A stretch of 64,000 nt of DNA from NCBI GenBank assembly GCA_965279295.1, contig CBDIHQ010000013.1. One strand, 5' to 3'. The position numbers were made by a program, and so were the translations under genes. Under the pieces are notes generated by a model. The model worked only from the letters and a program-made list of their open reading frames with translations, ran no database searches and was not told the origin of the DNA. Origin of the DNA: Aquabacter sp965279295. Its GTDB lineage: Bacteria > Pseudomonadota > Alphaproteobacteria > Rhizobiales > Xanthobacteraceae. Below, piece after piece: positions 54,573-64,000 of this stretch; the stretch's first letter is position 1, and each line of letters starts with the position of its first letter.

Positions 54573-56161
54573 TCACCGCGTCCATGTGGCGAGGCCCTCG
54601 GTGTCGAGATAGTCAATCTTCAGTTCAACTGCCTTGCCGGCCTTCACCACGAAGCGCACGGAAGACAGCGAGCCATACACAGCATTCTCGCTGCGCGGAA
54701 CGACCGAAAACGTGTCTGCGTCCCAGTGGGTCAGCGGCATCGACAGCGTGCCGGGGCCGAGCGCCAGCACCAGACCGTTCTGTCCCTGCGTGATCCGCGC
54801 CGGGCCGAAATAGGCATTGTCATACGTGCCCACATAATCGGCCGCCGGACGGGCCTTGGCCGGATTGGCCGGCGCCGTCTTGCCCGCCAGATCTCCGGAC
54901 GGGTCATAGTAGGCCATCAGCCGCGGATGGAAGAGCGCATACCAGTCACGGGTCGGCGCGCCATACTGGACGAAATCCATGAACTGGCTGGCGATCGCCT
55001 CCGCCGCCCCCACGGGGCCGCCGTTGGTCAGCACCACGATGGCGATGTCGGCGGACGGCAGGAAGCGGACAGTCGTGCCCGCCCCCGTCGCGAAAGCGCC
55101 GGAATGAGACATGGCCGCCCGTCGGCGTCCACCGAAACGTTGAAGCCGAAACCGTAGAAGCCGGATCGCGCGCCGATGGTGGGGGCCGGCGAACTGAAGG
55201 CCTGCGCCCGCAAGGCCGGCAGCAGTGCGGCGGGCGCGATCAGCTCCTGCCCATTGTGGCGACCGTTGCCGAGCACCAGCTTCATCCATTCGGCCACGTC
55301 GGTCACGCTGGACGACACGCCGCCGGCCGGCGACTGCGGGTCGGGATCGCGCTGGTAGAGCGGCACGAAACGCCCGGCCTCCAGCGCGTGCAGCACCGCG
55401 CGGTTCTCGCGTCTGAGCAGATCCTGATAGCGCGAGCTGGTGGACGTCATGCCCAGCGGCCCATAGAGCGCCTTTTGGGATAGGTCCTCCCACGACTGGC
55501 CCGAGGCCCGCGCCACCGCCTCGGCGCCGGTGGTGAGACCGAAGTTGGAATAGGCATAGGAAATACGGAACGGCGCCAGCGGCAGCAGGCGCAACCGCTC
55601 CAGGATCGCGGCGCGGTCGAAGCCGATGTCTTCGAGCGCGTCACCGGCGGCGGGCGGCAGGCCGGAACGATGCGCAAAAAAGTCTCCCACCGTCGCATTG
55701 GCGCTGACATAGGCGTCCTTAAGCGCGAAGCCGGGCATGAGCTGCGCCACCTTGTCGTCCCATTTGACCACGCCTGCCGTCACCTGCGTGGCGACAACGG
55801 TAGCGGCGATCGGCTTGGACAGGGAGGCCAGCTGGAAAACGGTGTCCGTGTCGATCAAGGCCGGCTTGCCCAGTTCACGAACGCCGAAGCCGCGCGCGAA
55901 CACCGTCTTGCCGCCGTGCACCACGGCAACGGCCACCCCGGGGACGCCGCTACGCTTCAGCACGCTTTCAATCGCCGCCGGCAGATCCGCCAGCGCACGC
56001 TCCGTCCCGCCCTGGGCGAGCGGGATGACATCTTCCGGCGGGAACGCGCCAAGCGTCAGCGGCACGGTCTGCGCCTGCAGCGGCATCACCGCGGAGCCCA
56101 GCAAAAAGGCGGCGGCGAGCTTCAGTGCGCCCCGGGCGGCAAACGAGGTGAGCAGGGCCAT
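54573..56161 (-). pseudogene. Serine hydrolase (class C beta-lactamase family), frameshifted
   Basis: Two frames together encode one secreted serine hydrolase of about 528 residues. The N-terminal frame (from 56161; GGAGA precedes the ATG) has a signal peptide (FLLGSAVMPLQAQ), the nucleophile motif SLSK (113-116) and YSN (204-206), and reads normally to NVSVDADGRP. The frame then slips near 55110-55116, and the third motif region MSHSGAFATG and the C-terminal domain (DYVGTYDNAYFGPARI onward) continue in the other frame to 54573. One missing base restores it. If real, translation loses the HSG active-site strand. The family includes esterases, D-aminopeptidases and beta-lactamases. It carries one copy of the 31-bp element upstream. 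Confidence 0.82.
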
Positions 56162-56274
56162 GACATCGGTCTCCAGGAATGTGTTCGCCTGCACACGCGG
56201 CGGCGCAGGCGGGCGCTCCTTGCCAAGACCCAGGCGATGTCGCGCCAAGGCGATCCGGGCGGTCAAGTCATCGC

Positions 56275-56305
56275 TATCAGGCGATTGTTTGCGCACGATT
56301 TGAAA
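56275..56305 (-). promoter_or_regulatory. 31-bp bipartite element, copy 1, upstream of the serine hydrolase
   Basis: Read on the minus strand: TTTCAAAT, five variable bases (CGTGC), then GCAAACAATCGCCTG and ATA. It ends 113 bases before the serine hydrolase start and points toward it. Two other copies lie at 58102 and 58366 with identical spacing. Confidence 0.65.
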
Positions 56306-56366
56306 GCCGCACAATTGGGCCTTTCCCCCGAAAGGCTGACGGAAAAATGTCGCCGCGACGGCGGGC

Positions 56367-57977
56367 TCAGGTCGCCGCGATCAAGCCGGTTGCCATCAGG
56401 ACAAACGGTGGAACGACATCCGCACCGTGCAGCCCGGTCACACGGCCGACGAGCCCGCGCATGATGTTGGCGCGCGCCTGTCGCGAGGTGAGATGGCGCA
56501 CCGACGTCATGTAGGTGTATTCGATCGCGTTCCGGGCCCCGTCGCGACCGGCCGCGATCAGCACATCGGTCACGGCCTTCGGCAGGTGTTGGCTGGCTGG
56601 CGTGACCAGCGCGGCGACCATCACACTGAGATCCGGCGGCGAATGCGGGCTATCGTAGGCGAACGCCGCCGCCACCTTCAGTGCCTCGCGGTCGCCGGCT
56701 GCCAGCAATGCGATGCACTTCAGGACACGCATGTGCAGCTCGAAAGCGGAGTCGGGATCCGCCATCTCGATGCCGCGATCGAAGAATGCAACGGCAGCTG
56801 TAAACTCGCCGCGCGCCTGCCTGAGTTGCCCAAGCAGCGGCAAGGCGGCGGCAAAGTCCGCGGTGCGGGAAAAGGCGCGCTCCGCAAGGTCCTCGGCCAG
56901 TTCCAGATGGCCGCGATCAACGAAATACAGAAGCTTGGCGGCGGCCAGCATCAACAGGGGATTGCTCTCGATCAGCGGCAGGCACTCCAGGGCCGTTGCC
57001 TCGATCTCGCTTTCCAAATCGTCGCGCTCGCCACGGCTGATGCCTGTGAAGGGATTGGCGAGGACGAGGCGCGCGAACAGATGCAGGCCCCACTGCAAGG
57101 CGATGTCGGCACTGTCCGGATTTTGCTCCCGCGCATCGCGCAGTTGCAGGCCCTTCTCCAGCCATTTCGGGTTGGAGGCCGACAACAGTGTCGTTGCCCT
57201 GCGAAAGCGGATTTCGAGCGGCTGGTCGGTGGGCGTACCCAGCCCTTCCGAGGCTTCAGCCAGACTTCTCTGCAAAGCCTCGATGATGCCTGTCGAAGCG
57301 CGTTCGATCTCCGGCGGGAGCAACGCCGCCCCGGCGCCTCCCAATTCAAGACGAGACGCCCGGATGATGCGCCGTGACGACATCTCACGAAGGGTGGCCG
57401 TGCAATCCAGCCGGGCTCCGCTGTCCTGAAGGCTGAGCTGGAGGACGTAGCGCGCGCCTGCGCCCTCTTCACTCCCCGCGACGATCACACTCTGGCCCGC
57501 GCCAACCTGGCCTGCAATCGCGTCGCGCATCTGTCCGGCGATGACGTCCGCGTGCTTTGCCAATTCCTGATCACGTCGTGGGACGACAGCGACAATGGAC
57601 AGAAGCTTAAGCGCCGATGCGGGACCCGGCTTAGGGGTCGCCGACGGCAATTGGGTGGCGATCCAGACATAGCCTTCGCCATACTGCGTGGCGATATATT
57701 TGGGGGCTTTCGCATTGTCGCCCAGCTTTGACCGCAGCCGGTTGATGAGAAAATCGACGTTGCGATCCGAGGTATCGGAGTCCGCAGAGGCGACGACGTC
57801 AAGCAATTGGCTGCGCCGCATCAGGCGATGCGGGTTCCGGGACAAAGCCAGCAGGAGCGATCGCTCACTGCGGGTGAACCGGACCTGCTTGCCGTCGCGA
57901 TGGGCAAACAAGCAGCTGCGATCCAATACGACATCACCGAACACCAAGCCGTCTGGTTGCAGCATTCCACGTTCCAT
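56367..57977 (-). CDS. Winged-helix transcriptional regulator with helical C-terminal region (HilA/CadC-like architecture)
   Basis: The 536-residue protein has an OmpR/PhoB-type winged HTH at about 8-108 (RNVDFLINRLRSKLGD, then KYIATQYGEGYVWIA). There is no receiver domain and no membrane segment. A middle domain (about 120-230) of the adenylate-cyclase-associated type follows, then a helical, TPR-like region to the end (ALPLLGQLRQARGEFTAAVAFFDRG). The start at 57977 follows GGGGACGAG. This plan matches HilA-like regulators that activate surface or secretion genes. It lies between a serine hydrolase and an autotransporter, and all three carry the same 31-bp upstream sequence, so it is the obvious candidate to bind it. 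Signal input is unknown. Confidence 0.88.
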   Translation of the reverse strand: MERGMLQPDGLVFGDVVLDRSCLFAHRDGKQVRFTRSERSLLLALSRNPHRLMRRSQLLDVVASADSDTSDRNVDFLINRLRSKLGDNAKAPKYIATQYGEGYVWIATQLPSATPKPGPASALKLLSIVAVVPRRDQELAKHADVIAGQMRDAIAGQVGAGQSVIVAGSEEGAGARYVLQLSLQDSGARLDCTATLREMSSRRIIRASRLELGGAGAALLPPEIERASTGIIEALQRSLAEASEGLGTPTDQPLEIRFRRATTLLSASNPKWLEKGLQLRDAREQNPDSADIALQWGLHLFARLVLANPFTGISRGERDDLESEIEATALECLPLIESNPLLMLAAAKLLYFVDRGHLELAEDLAERAFSRTADFAAALPLLGQLRQARGEFTAAVAFFDRGIEMADPDSAFELHMRVLKCIALLAAGDREALKVAAAFAYDSPHSPPDLSVMVAALVTPASQHLPKAVTDVLIAAGRDGARNAIEYTYMTSVRHLTSRQARANIMRGLVGRVTGLHGADVVPPFVLMATGLIAAT

Positions 57978-58101
57978 CTGAACTCGTCCCCACCTGCCCG
58001 GTCGACGCGGCGCGACCGAACACGCGGAAGACGTGCGGGCGCCTGATACCGCTCGACGGTCGCGCCTAACACCGGGCCTGACCATAGGTAATTATGGCGA
58101 C

Positions 58102-58132
58102 TTTCAAATAACAGGCAAACAATTGCCTGATA
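58102..58132 (+). promoter_or_regulatory. 31-bp bipartite element, copy 2, upstream of the regulator
   Basis: TTTCAAAT (58102-58109), five bases (AACAG), then GCAAACAATTGCCTG (58115-58129) and ATA. It begins 125 bases upstream of the regulator start but points away from it. Its core also forms a dyad, CAGGCAA and TTGCCTG separated by four bases. Confidence 0.65.
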
Positions 58133-58365
58133 CAGGGCCGCGATGCCCCGGAAATTGCCGGCAAAGAAACCGCGCCGGCGGTCTCCTTCCAGTCGTCTGT
58201 TCGGTCATTTCCAATGACAGCCAGCAGGCGCCGATGAGGTATCCGAAGAACCAAACAGCCTGGTCGCGCCAGACCACGGAATGTCCAAACCCGCTATGGG
58301 GCAGGCGGGTATATAATACCTGCACGCACTTGCGCTCCCATGTGTGATGCAGCAATTGGCCATTT

Positions 58366-58396
58366 TTTCAAATAATCCGCAAACAATCACCTGCTA
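58366..58396 (+). promoter_or_regulatory. 31-bp bipartite element, copy 3, upstream of the second autotransporter
   Basis: TTTCAAAT (58366-58373), five bases (AATCC), then GCAAACAATCACCTG (58379-58393) and CTA. It is on the same strand as the autotransporter, about 425 bases before its start, leaving room for a long leader or further sites. Confidence 0.65.
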
Positions 58397-58821
58397 TCGA
58401 TGATGTGAACGTAATGAAAACCGCTCGACTGAATAAGCATTCAGCAAACGGAAAAATTACGGCATCGCCTGTCTCTGGCTCTGCTCTGGAGAATATGGAG
58501 AGATCGATATGGCTCCAGTTGCGTCAATCTATTTCACGCCGGCAGTACATTGCCATTTCTGATTATGAATGCGGATTTCTGACCTTCAACTTGAGGCCGC
58601 CCCTGTTGGCGGGAATGAGGTCCCAAACTCAGGATGTGGCCGGGCCTCGCGGCCGCTGCTCACGCTCGCGAGCCGGCACTGATCGGTCGATCCGTCTGAG
58701 ACGCCAGACCGTATCGGCGGCGCGCCGCTGGTCCTGATCCCCTGATTGCAGGCCAGCGCCCTGCCCTCTTCGACAGAGGAAGACTGCGCCTCGTATTTCA
58801 CCGTTTCATGGGAATATTGCG

Positions 58822-61800
58822 ATGTCCGTTTCGGTTGCCCCCGCCCGTCGCCCCCGCCTGCGCGTGCAGGACTGGCTCAGCCAGACGTGCCTCTCCTCCG
58901 GCCTTCCCCGCACGTTGCCCGCGCTGCTGCTGGCGCTGGGCCTCGGCGTCGCCGCGACGCCGGCAGGGGCGGCGAATTTCGATGTCTCCAACGAAGCCCA
59001 GCTTTCTGATGCCGTCACAAAGGCGGCCAACGGCGACACCATCACCTTCAAGGCAGATATCGAGCTGAGCGGGAAGGGCAAGGCCGGCACCATCACGACC
59101 AACGTCACCATCAACGGCGATGGCCACAAGCTGCTGGGTAAGGCGGGAGCGAACGCCAACGGCCTTTATGTCCAGTCCGGCACGGTGACGATCAAGAATC
59201 TCGACCTGTCCAACCTGGCCACCAAGGGCACGAGTGGCGGAAATGGCGGCGGCGGCGGCGGCGGGGGGGCGGGCACGGGCGCCGGACTTTTTGTCGGCGC
59301 GGCAGCGAACGTAACCCTCAGCAACGTGATCCTGAAGAACAACAGTACCGTCGGCGGCAACGGCGGCATTGGTGTCATTGATGGTAGAGACACCAGCTCC
59401 CAGGGCGGTGGAGGTGGCGGCAGCGGCCCCAATGCAGGCAACGGGCAGGCCTCCACAGGCGGCAGCGTTGGGCAGGGCGGCCCCATCGGGGGCGGCGACG
59501 GGAATGGCGGCAATGGCCAGTGGGGCGCTGGCGGCGGGGGCAGTGGAAGTCAGGCAAAAGGTGGCAATGGCGGGTTCGGCGGCGGCGGCGGCGGCTCCCT
59601 GGATGCAAAAATTGGCACCGGCGGATTTCTCGGGGGTAACGGCGGCGCGGGCAGGCCTCCTACGAGCGGCTATACGTGGTTTAACGGCGGTGGTGGCGGC
59701 GGCGCGGGAATGGGCGGTGCCATCTTCGTTCAGAATGGCGGCACGCTCTCCGTCACCGGCACGCTGACACTTTCGGACAACACTGTCGCGGGCGGAACGG
59801 GTGGCATCAGCAGGGCGGGAGCCGGCGGGATTAGCGGTACCGCTGGCGGGAACGGCGGTGCCGCCGGCGCCGGTCTGTTCCTCGCCGGAAACGGCACGCT
59901 CAATCTCTCCTCAGCTGCGGGCGAAACGCAGACCATTTCCGACGCGATCACCGACCAGACAGGTCTCGGCGGCACCGGCGCCAATGCAGGCAGTTGGGCG
60001 CTGGTGAAGGCCGGCGCGGGCACCCTCACCCTCACCGGCGCAAACAGCTACACCGGCGGCACCACGGTGAGCGGCGGCGTACTGCGCGGCAATGCGACGA
60101 GCCTCAAGGGGGGCATCGTCAACAATGCCAGCGTGGTGTTCGATCAGACAGCCAATGGGACCTATGCCGGCATCATGTCCGGCACGGGCGCGTTGACCGT
60201 CACCGGGGGCAAGCTGTCCCTCACCGGCGCCAACACCTATACGGGCATAACCTCGGTGACGGGCAACGGGACGCTCGACATCACCGCCGCCAACAATATC
60301 GCAGCGGCGAGCGTCCTCGCTCTCAGCAATGGCACGCTGCTGCTTGGCAGCGGGGTCGGCATCAACAACGCCATCACTATCACGGATCGGGGCCGCCTCG
60401 GCTCGAGTGGCGGCATTGCGACCGTGAGCGGCATCGTCAGCGGCGCAGGGGCGCTGGATATCACTGCCGGCACCGTCGCTCTGGCCGGCAACAACACCTT
60501 TACCGGCGGCCTGAACATCACCGGCGCAACGGCACTGTTCACCGCCGATGCCAATCTCGGCGCAGCGGGAGCGGTCAACCTGTCCAGCGGCGGCATGATC
60601 GGCGCAGCGGCGAACGCTGCGGGCAATTTCACAGCGAATCGCAGCCTGACCCTCACCGGAACCGGCGGCATCACAGGTGCGCAGCACGCCGTGAACTGGA
60701 GCGGCGCCATCGGTGGCACCGGGGCTCTCATCGTCAGCGGTGCAAACGTCGTCGAACTCAGCGGGACCAACACCTACTCCGGCGGAACACTGATCCAGGG
60801 CGGTAAACTGAAGATCGGCTCCGACGCACGGCTCGGAGCTCTCGGTGGCGGGCTGGAGTTTTCCAACAGCGGACGCCTCCTGGCGGCCCAGTCCTTCAAT
60901 ACCGCACGGGCCATCAATGTCGGGACGGGCGGAGGCGGGGTCGAACTGGGCGCGGGAACAACCCTCGGCCTGAGCGGCGCGATCACCGGCGGTGTGCTCA
61001 ACCAGACGGGTCAGGGCACGCTCGTCGTCACCGGCGCGAACGCGCACCAGGGCTTCGCGAACTATGGCGGCACCCTTCAGGGCGAGGCCTCCACGCTCGG
61101 GCGTGGCATCTGGTTCGACAGCGACGCCTCCAACACCAATTCCCGTCAAGTAATCTTCGCTCAGGCCACGGACGGCACGTTCATCCGCAATATCGGGGGC
61201 ACCGGCACAACTCCGGGGCTTGGCACCGTCATCAAGACCGGCGCCGGCAAGCTGACCCTGACGGGCGAAAGCAACTTCAAATCCCAGGTGGCAGGCACGG
61301 CGGAATTTCAGGTGCAGGCAGGAACCTTGCAGGGCAACAGCAAGAACCTCGTCGGCAACATACAGAATAATGCGGCGGTGATCTTCGATCAGTCTTTCGA
61401 TGGCACCTATGCGGGTGCGATCACCGGCACCGGCTCAGTGACCGTCAGCGGCGCAGGCAAGCTCGCCCTGAGCGCAACCAGCACCCTTGCGGGCCCGGTC
61501 TCGGTCGCGGGCGGGGGGACCCTCGTCGTCAGCACCGCCAGCAATTTCGGCGCGTCTTCGACCATCGGTCTCAACGGCGGCACGCTGATGCTTGGAACCG
61601 GCGCGACCGCGTTCAACAAGGCGATCACCATCACCGGCACCGGCGGCATTGCGTCAACTGGCGGCACCACGCCGAACAATAGCATCGCGACGGTAAGCGG
61701 CGTCATCAGCGGCGCCGGCCAGCTGAACATCAACAGCAACACCGTCATTCTGGCGGCGAACAACACCTTCACCGGCGGCCTGCGCGTCATCGGTAGCAAT

Positions 61801-64000
61801 GCACAGGCGCTCTTCACCACCGACGCCAATCTCGGAACCGCCGGACAGGCCATCACGCTGGAAAACGGCGGCATCGTCGGCACCACGGCCGACGCCGAAC
61901 CCAATATCACGATGACCCGGAACCTCAACCTCGTCGGCTCAGGCGGGCTTTCCGCGGCGCTTCATCCGCTGGTCTATAACGGCACCATCAACGGCAGCGG
62001 CGCATTCATCAAGTCCGGCGGCGGTATCGTCAACCTGATCGGAACCAACAACGCCGCGGGTGGAACGGCAGTGCGCGCCGGCACGCTGCAGGTTACATCC
62101 GACGCCAAGCTGGGCGCGGCGGGTGCGCGGCTGGAGCTTTCCGAGAACGGGCACCTCTGGGCGACCCAGAGCTTCACCACCGCTCGTGCCATCACCCTTG
62201 GCGGTGTGCCGGGCGGCGGTTTCCAGCTCGACAGCGGCACCACGCTCACACTCACGGGCGCGATCAGCGGCACCATCCTCAGCCTGCTGGGCACCGGCAC
62301 GCTCGTGCTCAACGGCACCAGCACCTATGCCGGCATCACCAACAGCGGCGGCACCATTCAGGGCAACACCAACACCCTGAAGGGCAACATCGTATTCGAT
62401 TACAACGCGGCCAATACCAACGCCCGCTCGATCGTCTTCGAGCAGACAGCCGTTGGCGAGAGCACCTTTGCGGGCAACATCACGGGCCTCGGCACCGAAA
62501 CGGGTTACGGCACCATCGTGAAGACCGGCGTAGGAACACTCATTCTAACCGGCGAGACCAAGTTCAGGGGACTGGCCGACACCGACTACGCCTTCGATGT
62601 GCGGCGCGGCGACCTTGAGGGCTCGAGCAAAAACCTGGTCGGCAAGATTAACATCGCCGATGGAGCACGGCTGACCTTCAGACAAGATGTCGACGGCACC
62701 TATGCGGGCGGCATGACCGGCGCCGGAACGTTCGCCAAAACCGGCACCGGAAAGCTGATCCTCACCGGCACCAGCACCGCCGGTGACACCGAAGTGAATA
62801 GAGGCATCCTCTCCGTAAACGGTGAGCTTAACAGCGAAGTCTTCGTCTACCGCGGTGGCACGCTCCAAGGAGCGGGCAAGATCAACGGCAAGCTCCACAA
62901 CGAGGGCGGCAAGATAGAGACCGGCAACTCTATCGGCCATCTCACGGTGAACGGCGATTTCGAATTCAACGCAGGCGAGATGGTGGTGGAGGTGAATGCC
63001 GCCGGCGACAGCGACCGCATCATCGTCGTCGGCGCCGGTCATACGGCAACCATCACGGCCGGCACCCTGACCATCGTTCAGGAGCCCGGCGTCTACATAC
63101 CCGGCACCGTCTATACGATCGTCTCCGCCGAGGGCGGCGGCACGGCGCATTTTGACACCATCACCGGTGGCACCACCGCCTTCCTGTCCCCCCAACTGTC
63201 GTCGGATGCGCAGAACCTCTACCTCACCATCGGTTTCGCACCCAGCGCCTTCCGAGCCGGCGGCGTCACGTCCAACCAGCAGGCAGTGGGCAGCGCCCTC
63301 GACCTGGTGGCCGCCACCGGCAGCGCGCCCACCCTCCTCGCCGCACTCGGTGCCGTGCCGGTCGGCTACGGCTCCGCCGCCCTACAGCAGCTCAGCGGCC
63401 AGCCCTATGCCGACTTCGCCACGGTGAACATGCGGGCCAGCCAATTGTTCATGAACACGGTGGGCCGCCAGATGGCGTCCGATCGCGGCGCGGGCTTCGG
63501 CGGCGGGCAGAGCGTCGCCCTCGATGCTTCGGGCCTCGACGGCCCGTCCCGCTTCACCGGCTGGGTCAGCGGCATCGGTACCAAGGGCAGTCTCGATGGC
63601 AACGCCAATGCCTCCGACCTCTCCTATTCGCTCGGCGGGACCGCCTTCGGCATCAACTACCGGATCGATCCGCGCGTCCAGATCGGCATCGCCGGCGCGT
63701 TCGTGGGCGGCTCGCAGTCAGTCGACGGCTTCGCGGGCGACGGCGACACGGAGGCGGGCAGCGTCGCCATCCTTGGCTCGTTCACGCAAGGCCCGGTCTA
63801 CGTGGACGCCTTGCTTGGCTATGCCCATGCCAGCAATGATCTGGAGCGCACCATCGCGGTGCCCGGCCTGTTCGGCATCGCCACGGGCTCCCCATCCGCC
63901 AACCAGTTCCTCGGCCAGATCGAGACCGGCTACCGCTTCCCCTTCGACGGCAGCTCCAACAGCGCGATAACGCCGTTCGGCCGCCTGCAGGTGGTCAGCG
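58822..64000 (+). CDS. Second large autotransporter (3' end beyond the window)
   Basis: This ORF stays open for more than 1,726 codons and runs off the window. It starts MSVSVAPARRPRLRVQDW with a long signal peptide (LLLALGLGVAATPAGA). An N-terminal beta-helix-like region follows (NEAQLSDAVTKAANGDTI, VTINGDGHKLLG), then a Gly-rich stretch near residues 135-330, then a passenger of autotransporter-associated repeats (GTLTLTGANSYTGGTTVSGG), and a linker near 63.1-63.5 kb. The beta-barrel begins at about 63541 (FTGWVSGIGTKGSLDGNANA); roughly half of it is visible. A repeat of 1.25-1.3 kb recurs three times, marked by GTYAG near 60160, 61405 and 62698. It is downstream of a copy of the 31-bp element and of the winged-helix regulator gene. 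Confidence 0.93.
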   Translation, partial: MSVSVAPARRPRLRVQDWLSQTCLSSGLPRTLPALLLALGLGVAATPAGAANFDVSNEAQLSDAVTKAANGDTITFKADIELSGKGKAGTITTNVTINGDGHKLLGKAGANANGLYVQSGTVTIKNLDLSNLATKGTSGGNGGGGGGGGAGTGAGLFVGAAANVTLSNVILKNNSTVGGNGGIGVIDGRDTSSQGGGGGGSGPNAGNGQASTGGSVGQGGPIGGGDGNGGNGQWGAGGGGSGSQAKGGNGGFGGGGGGSLDAKIGTGGFLGGNGGAGRPPTSGYTWFNGGGGGGAGMGGAIFVQNGGTLSVTGTLTLSDNTVAGGTGGISRAGAGGISGTAGGNGGAAGAGLFLAGNGTLNLSSAAGETQTISDAITDQTGLGGTGANAGSWALVKAGAGTLTLTGANSYTGGTTVSGGVLRGNATSLKGGIVNNASVVFDQTANGTYAGIMSGTGALTVTGGKLSLTGANTYTGITSVTGNGTLDITAANNIAAASVLALSNGTLLLGSGVGINNAITITDRGRLGSSGGIATVSGIVSGAGALDITAGTVALAGNNTFTGGLNITGATALFTADANLGAAGAVNLSSGGMIGAAANAAGNFTANRSLTLTGTGGITGAQHAVNWSGAIGGTGALIVSGANVVELSGTNTYSGGTLIQGGKLKIGSDARLGALGGGLEFSNSGRLLAAQSFNTARAINVGTGGGGVELGAGTTLGLSGAITGGVLNQTGQGTLVVTGANAHQGFANYGGTLQGEASTLGRGIWFDSDASNTNSRQVIFAQATDGTFIRNIGGTGTTPGLGTVIKTGAGKLTLTGESNFKSQVAGTAEFQVQAGTLQGNSKNLVGNIQNNAAVIFDQSFDGTYAGAITGTGSVTVSGAGKLALSATSTLAGPVSVAGGGTLVVSTASNFGASSTIGLNGGTLMLGTGATAFNKAITITGTGGIASTGGTTPNNSIATVSGVISGAGQLNINSNTVILAANNTFTGGLRVIGSNAQALFTTDANLGTAGQAITLENGGIVGTTADAEPNITMTRNLNLVGSGGLSAALHPLVYNGTINGSGAFIKSGGGIVNLIGTNNAAGGTAVRAGTLQVTSDAKLGAAGARLELSENGHLWATQSFTTARAITLGGVPGGGFQLDSGTTLTLTGAISGTILSLLGTGTLVLNGTSTYAGITNSGGTIQGNTNTLKGNIVFDYNAANTNARSIVFEQTAVGESTFAGNITGLGTETGYGTIVKTGVGTLILTGETKFRGLADTDYAFDVRRGDLEGSSKNLVGKINIADGARLTFRQDVDGTYAGGMTGAGTFAKTGTGKLILTGTSTAGDTEVNRGILSVNGELNSEVFVYRGGTLQGAGKINGKLHNEGGKIETGNSIGHLTVNGDFEFNAGEMVVEVNAAGDSDRIIVVGAGHTATITAGTLTIVQEPGVYIPGTVYTIVSAEGGGTAHFDTITGGTTAFLSPQLSSDAQNLYLTIGFAPSAFRAGGVTSNQQAVGSALDLVAATGSAPTLLAALGAVPVGYGSAALQQLSGQPYADFATVNMRASQLFMNTVGRQMASDRGAGFGGGQSVALDASGLDGPSRFTGWVSGIGTKGSLDGNANASDLSYSLGGTAFGINYRIDPRVQIGIAGAFVGGSQSVDGFAGDGDTEAGSVAILGSFTQGPVYVDALLGYAHASNDLERTIAVPGLFGIATGSPSANQFLGQIETGYRFPFDGSSNSAITPFGRLQVVS
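60050..62770 (+). repeat. Three-unit higher-order repeat in the second autotransporter passenger
   Basis: Landmarks recur in the same order: FDQ...GTYAG near 60160, 61405 and 62698; NNTFTGGL near 60495 and 61760; and SDAxLGA..LE.S..G....QSF.TARAI near 60825 and 62100. Spacings of about 1,245 and 1,293 bases indicate units of about 415-430 codons. The copies have diverged well beyond recent duplication, and boundaries are approximate. Confidence 0.55.

Larger units (their letters stand above)
57978..58821. other. Intergenic region between the winged-helix regulator and the second autotransporter
   Basis: About 840 bases hold two copies of the 31-bp element (58102 and 58366) and no supported gene. 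An open frame from 58405 has no ribosome binding site or recognisable product. Both the regulator (leftward) and the autotransporter (rightward) must be transcribed from here. Confidence 0.55.

Noticed and set aside
58405..58737. 110-codon ORF between the regulator and the second autotransporter
   Set aside because: It has no ribosome binding site or recognisable domain, its second half has Arg-rich shadow composition, and it overlaps a region better explained as regulatory.

Overview
The window is GC-rich DNA whose gene content suggests an alphaproteobacterium of the Hyphomicrobiales, plausibly Xanthobacteraceae. The clues are a B12-riboswitch-controlled cbtBA cobalt operon, an NdvB-type cyclic beta-1,2-glucan synthase, a DUF1488 protein, a divergent ohrR/ohr pair and abundant LysR regulators. 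The placement is inferred from gene content and base composition only. I see no tRNA, rRNA, insertion sequence, CRISPR array or replication origin.

Layout. 1-2.1 kb: a CheB-type methylesterase translationally coupled to a REC-GGDEF response regulator, then a doubtful frame-split secreted protein. 2.1-4.6 kb: a degenerate histidine phosphatase divergent from a cobalamin riboswitch, cbtB, cbtA and an unrecognised membrane-anchored protein. 4.8-6.2 kb: RidA, then divergent ohrR and ohr with clustered palindromes. 6.5-10.5 kb: a small catabolic block (FAH-family hydrolase, D-2-hydroxyacid dehydrogenase, FMN split-barrel protein) with a divergent LysR regulator. 10.9-11.5 kb: two small proteins, one DUF1488. 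11.7-20.3 kb: the giant NdvB. 20.6-24.9 kb: an RND efflux adaptor and pump. 25.1-26.0 kb: a transglutaminase-like protein.

26.1-41.2 kb (minus strand) is one giant autotransporter of about 5,020 residues built from autotransporter-associated beta-strand repeats. It is split into two ORFs by one extra base in a C6 tract at 36635-36640. Upstream lies an exceptionally AT-rich tract (about 41.28-41.77 kb) and a broken response-regulator gene.

42.2-54.5 kb is a divergent catabolic and uptake island. The minus arm encodes a luciferase-like flavin monooxygenase, a solute-binding protein, an MFS exporter, an M29/NicX-like metalloenzyme, a flavin reductase, a VOC protein and a carboxymuconolactone decarboxylase-like protein. 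The plus arm encodes an ABC ATPase, a two-domain permease, a LysR regulator and a LigI-like amidohydrolase. Together these fit import and oxidative ring opening of an unknown, possibly N-heteroaromatic, compound.

54.6-64.0 kb holds a frameshifted serine hydrolase, a winged-helix regulator with a helical C-terminal region, and a second large autotransporter cut by the window end. A bipartite 31-bp sequence occurs three times here, once upstream of each gene. It joins them into a candidate regulon and is the most interesting regulatory signal I found.
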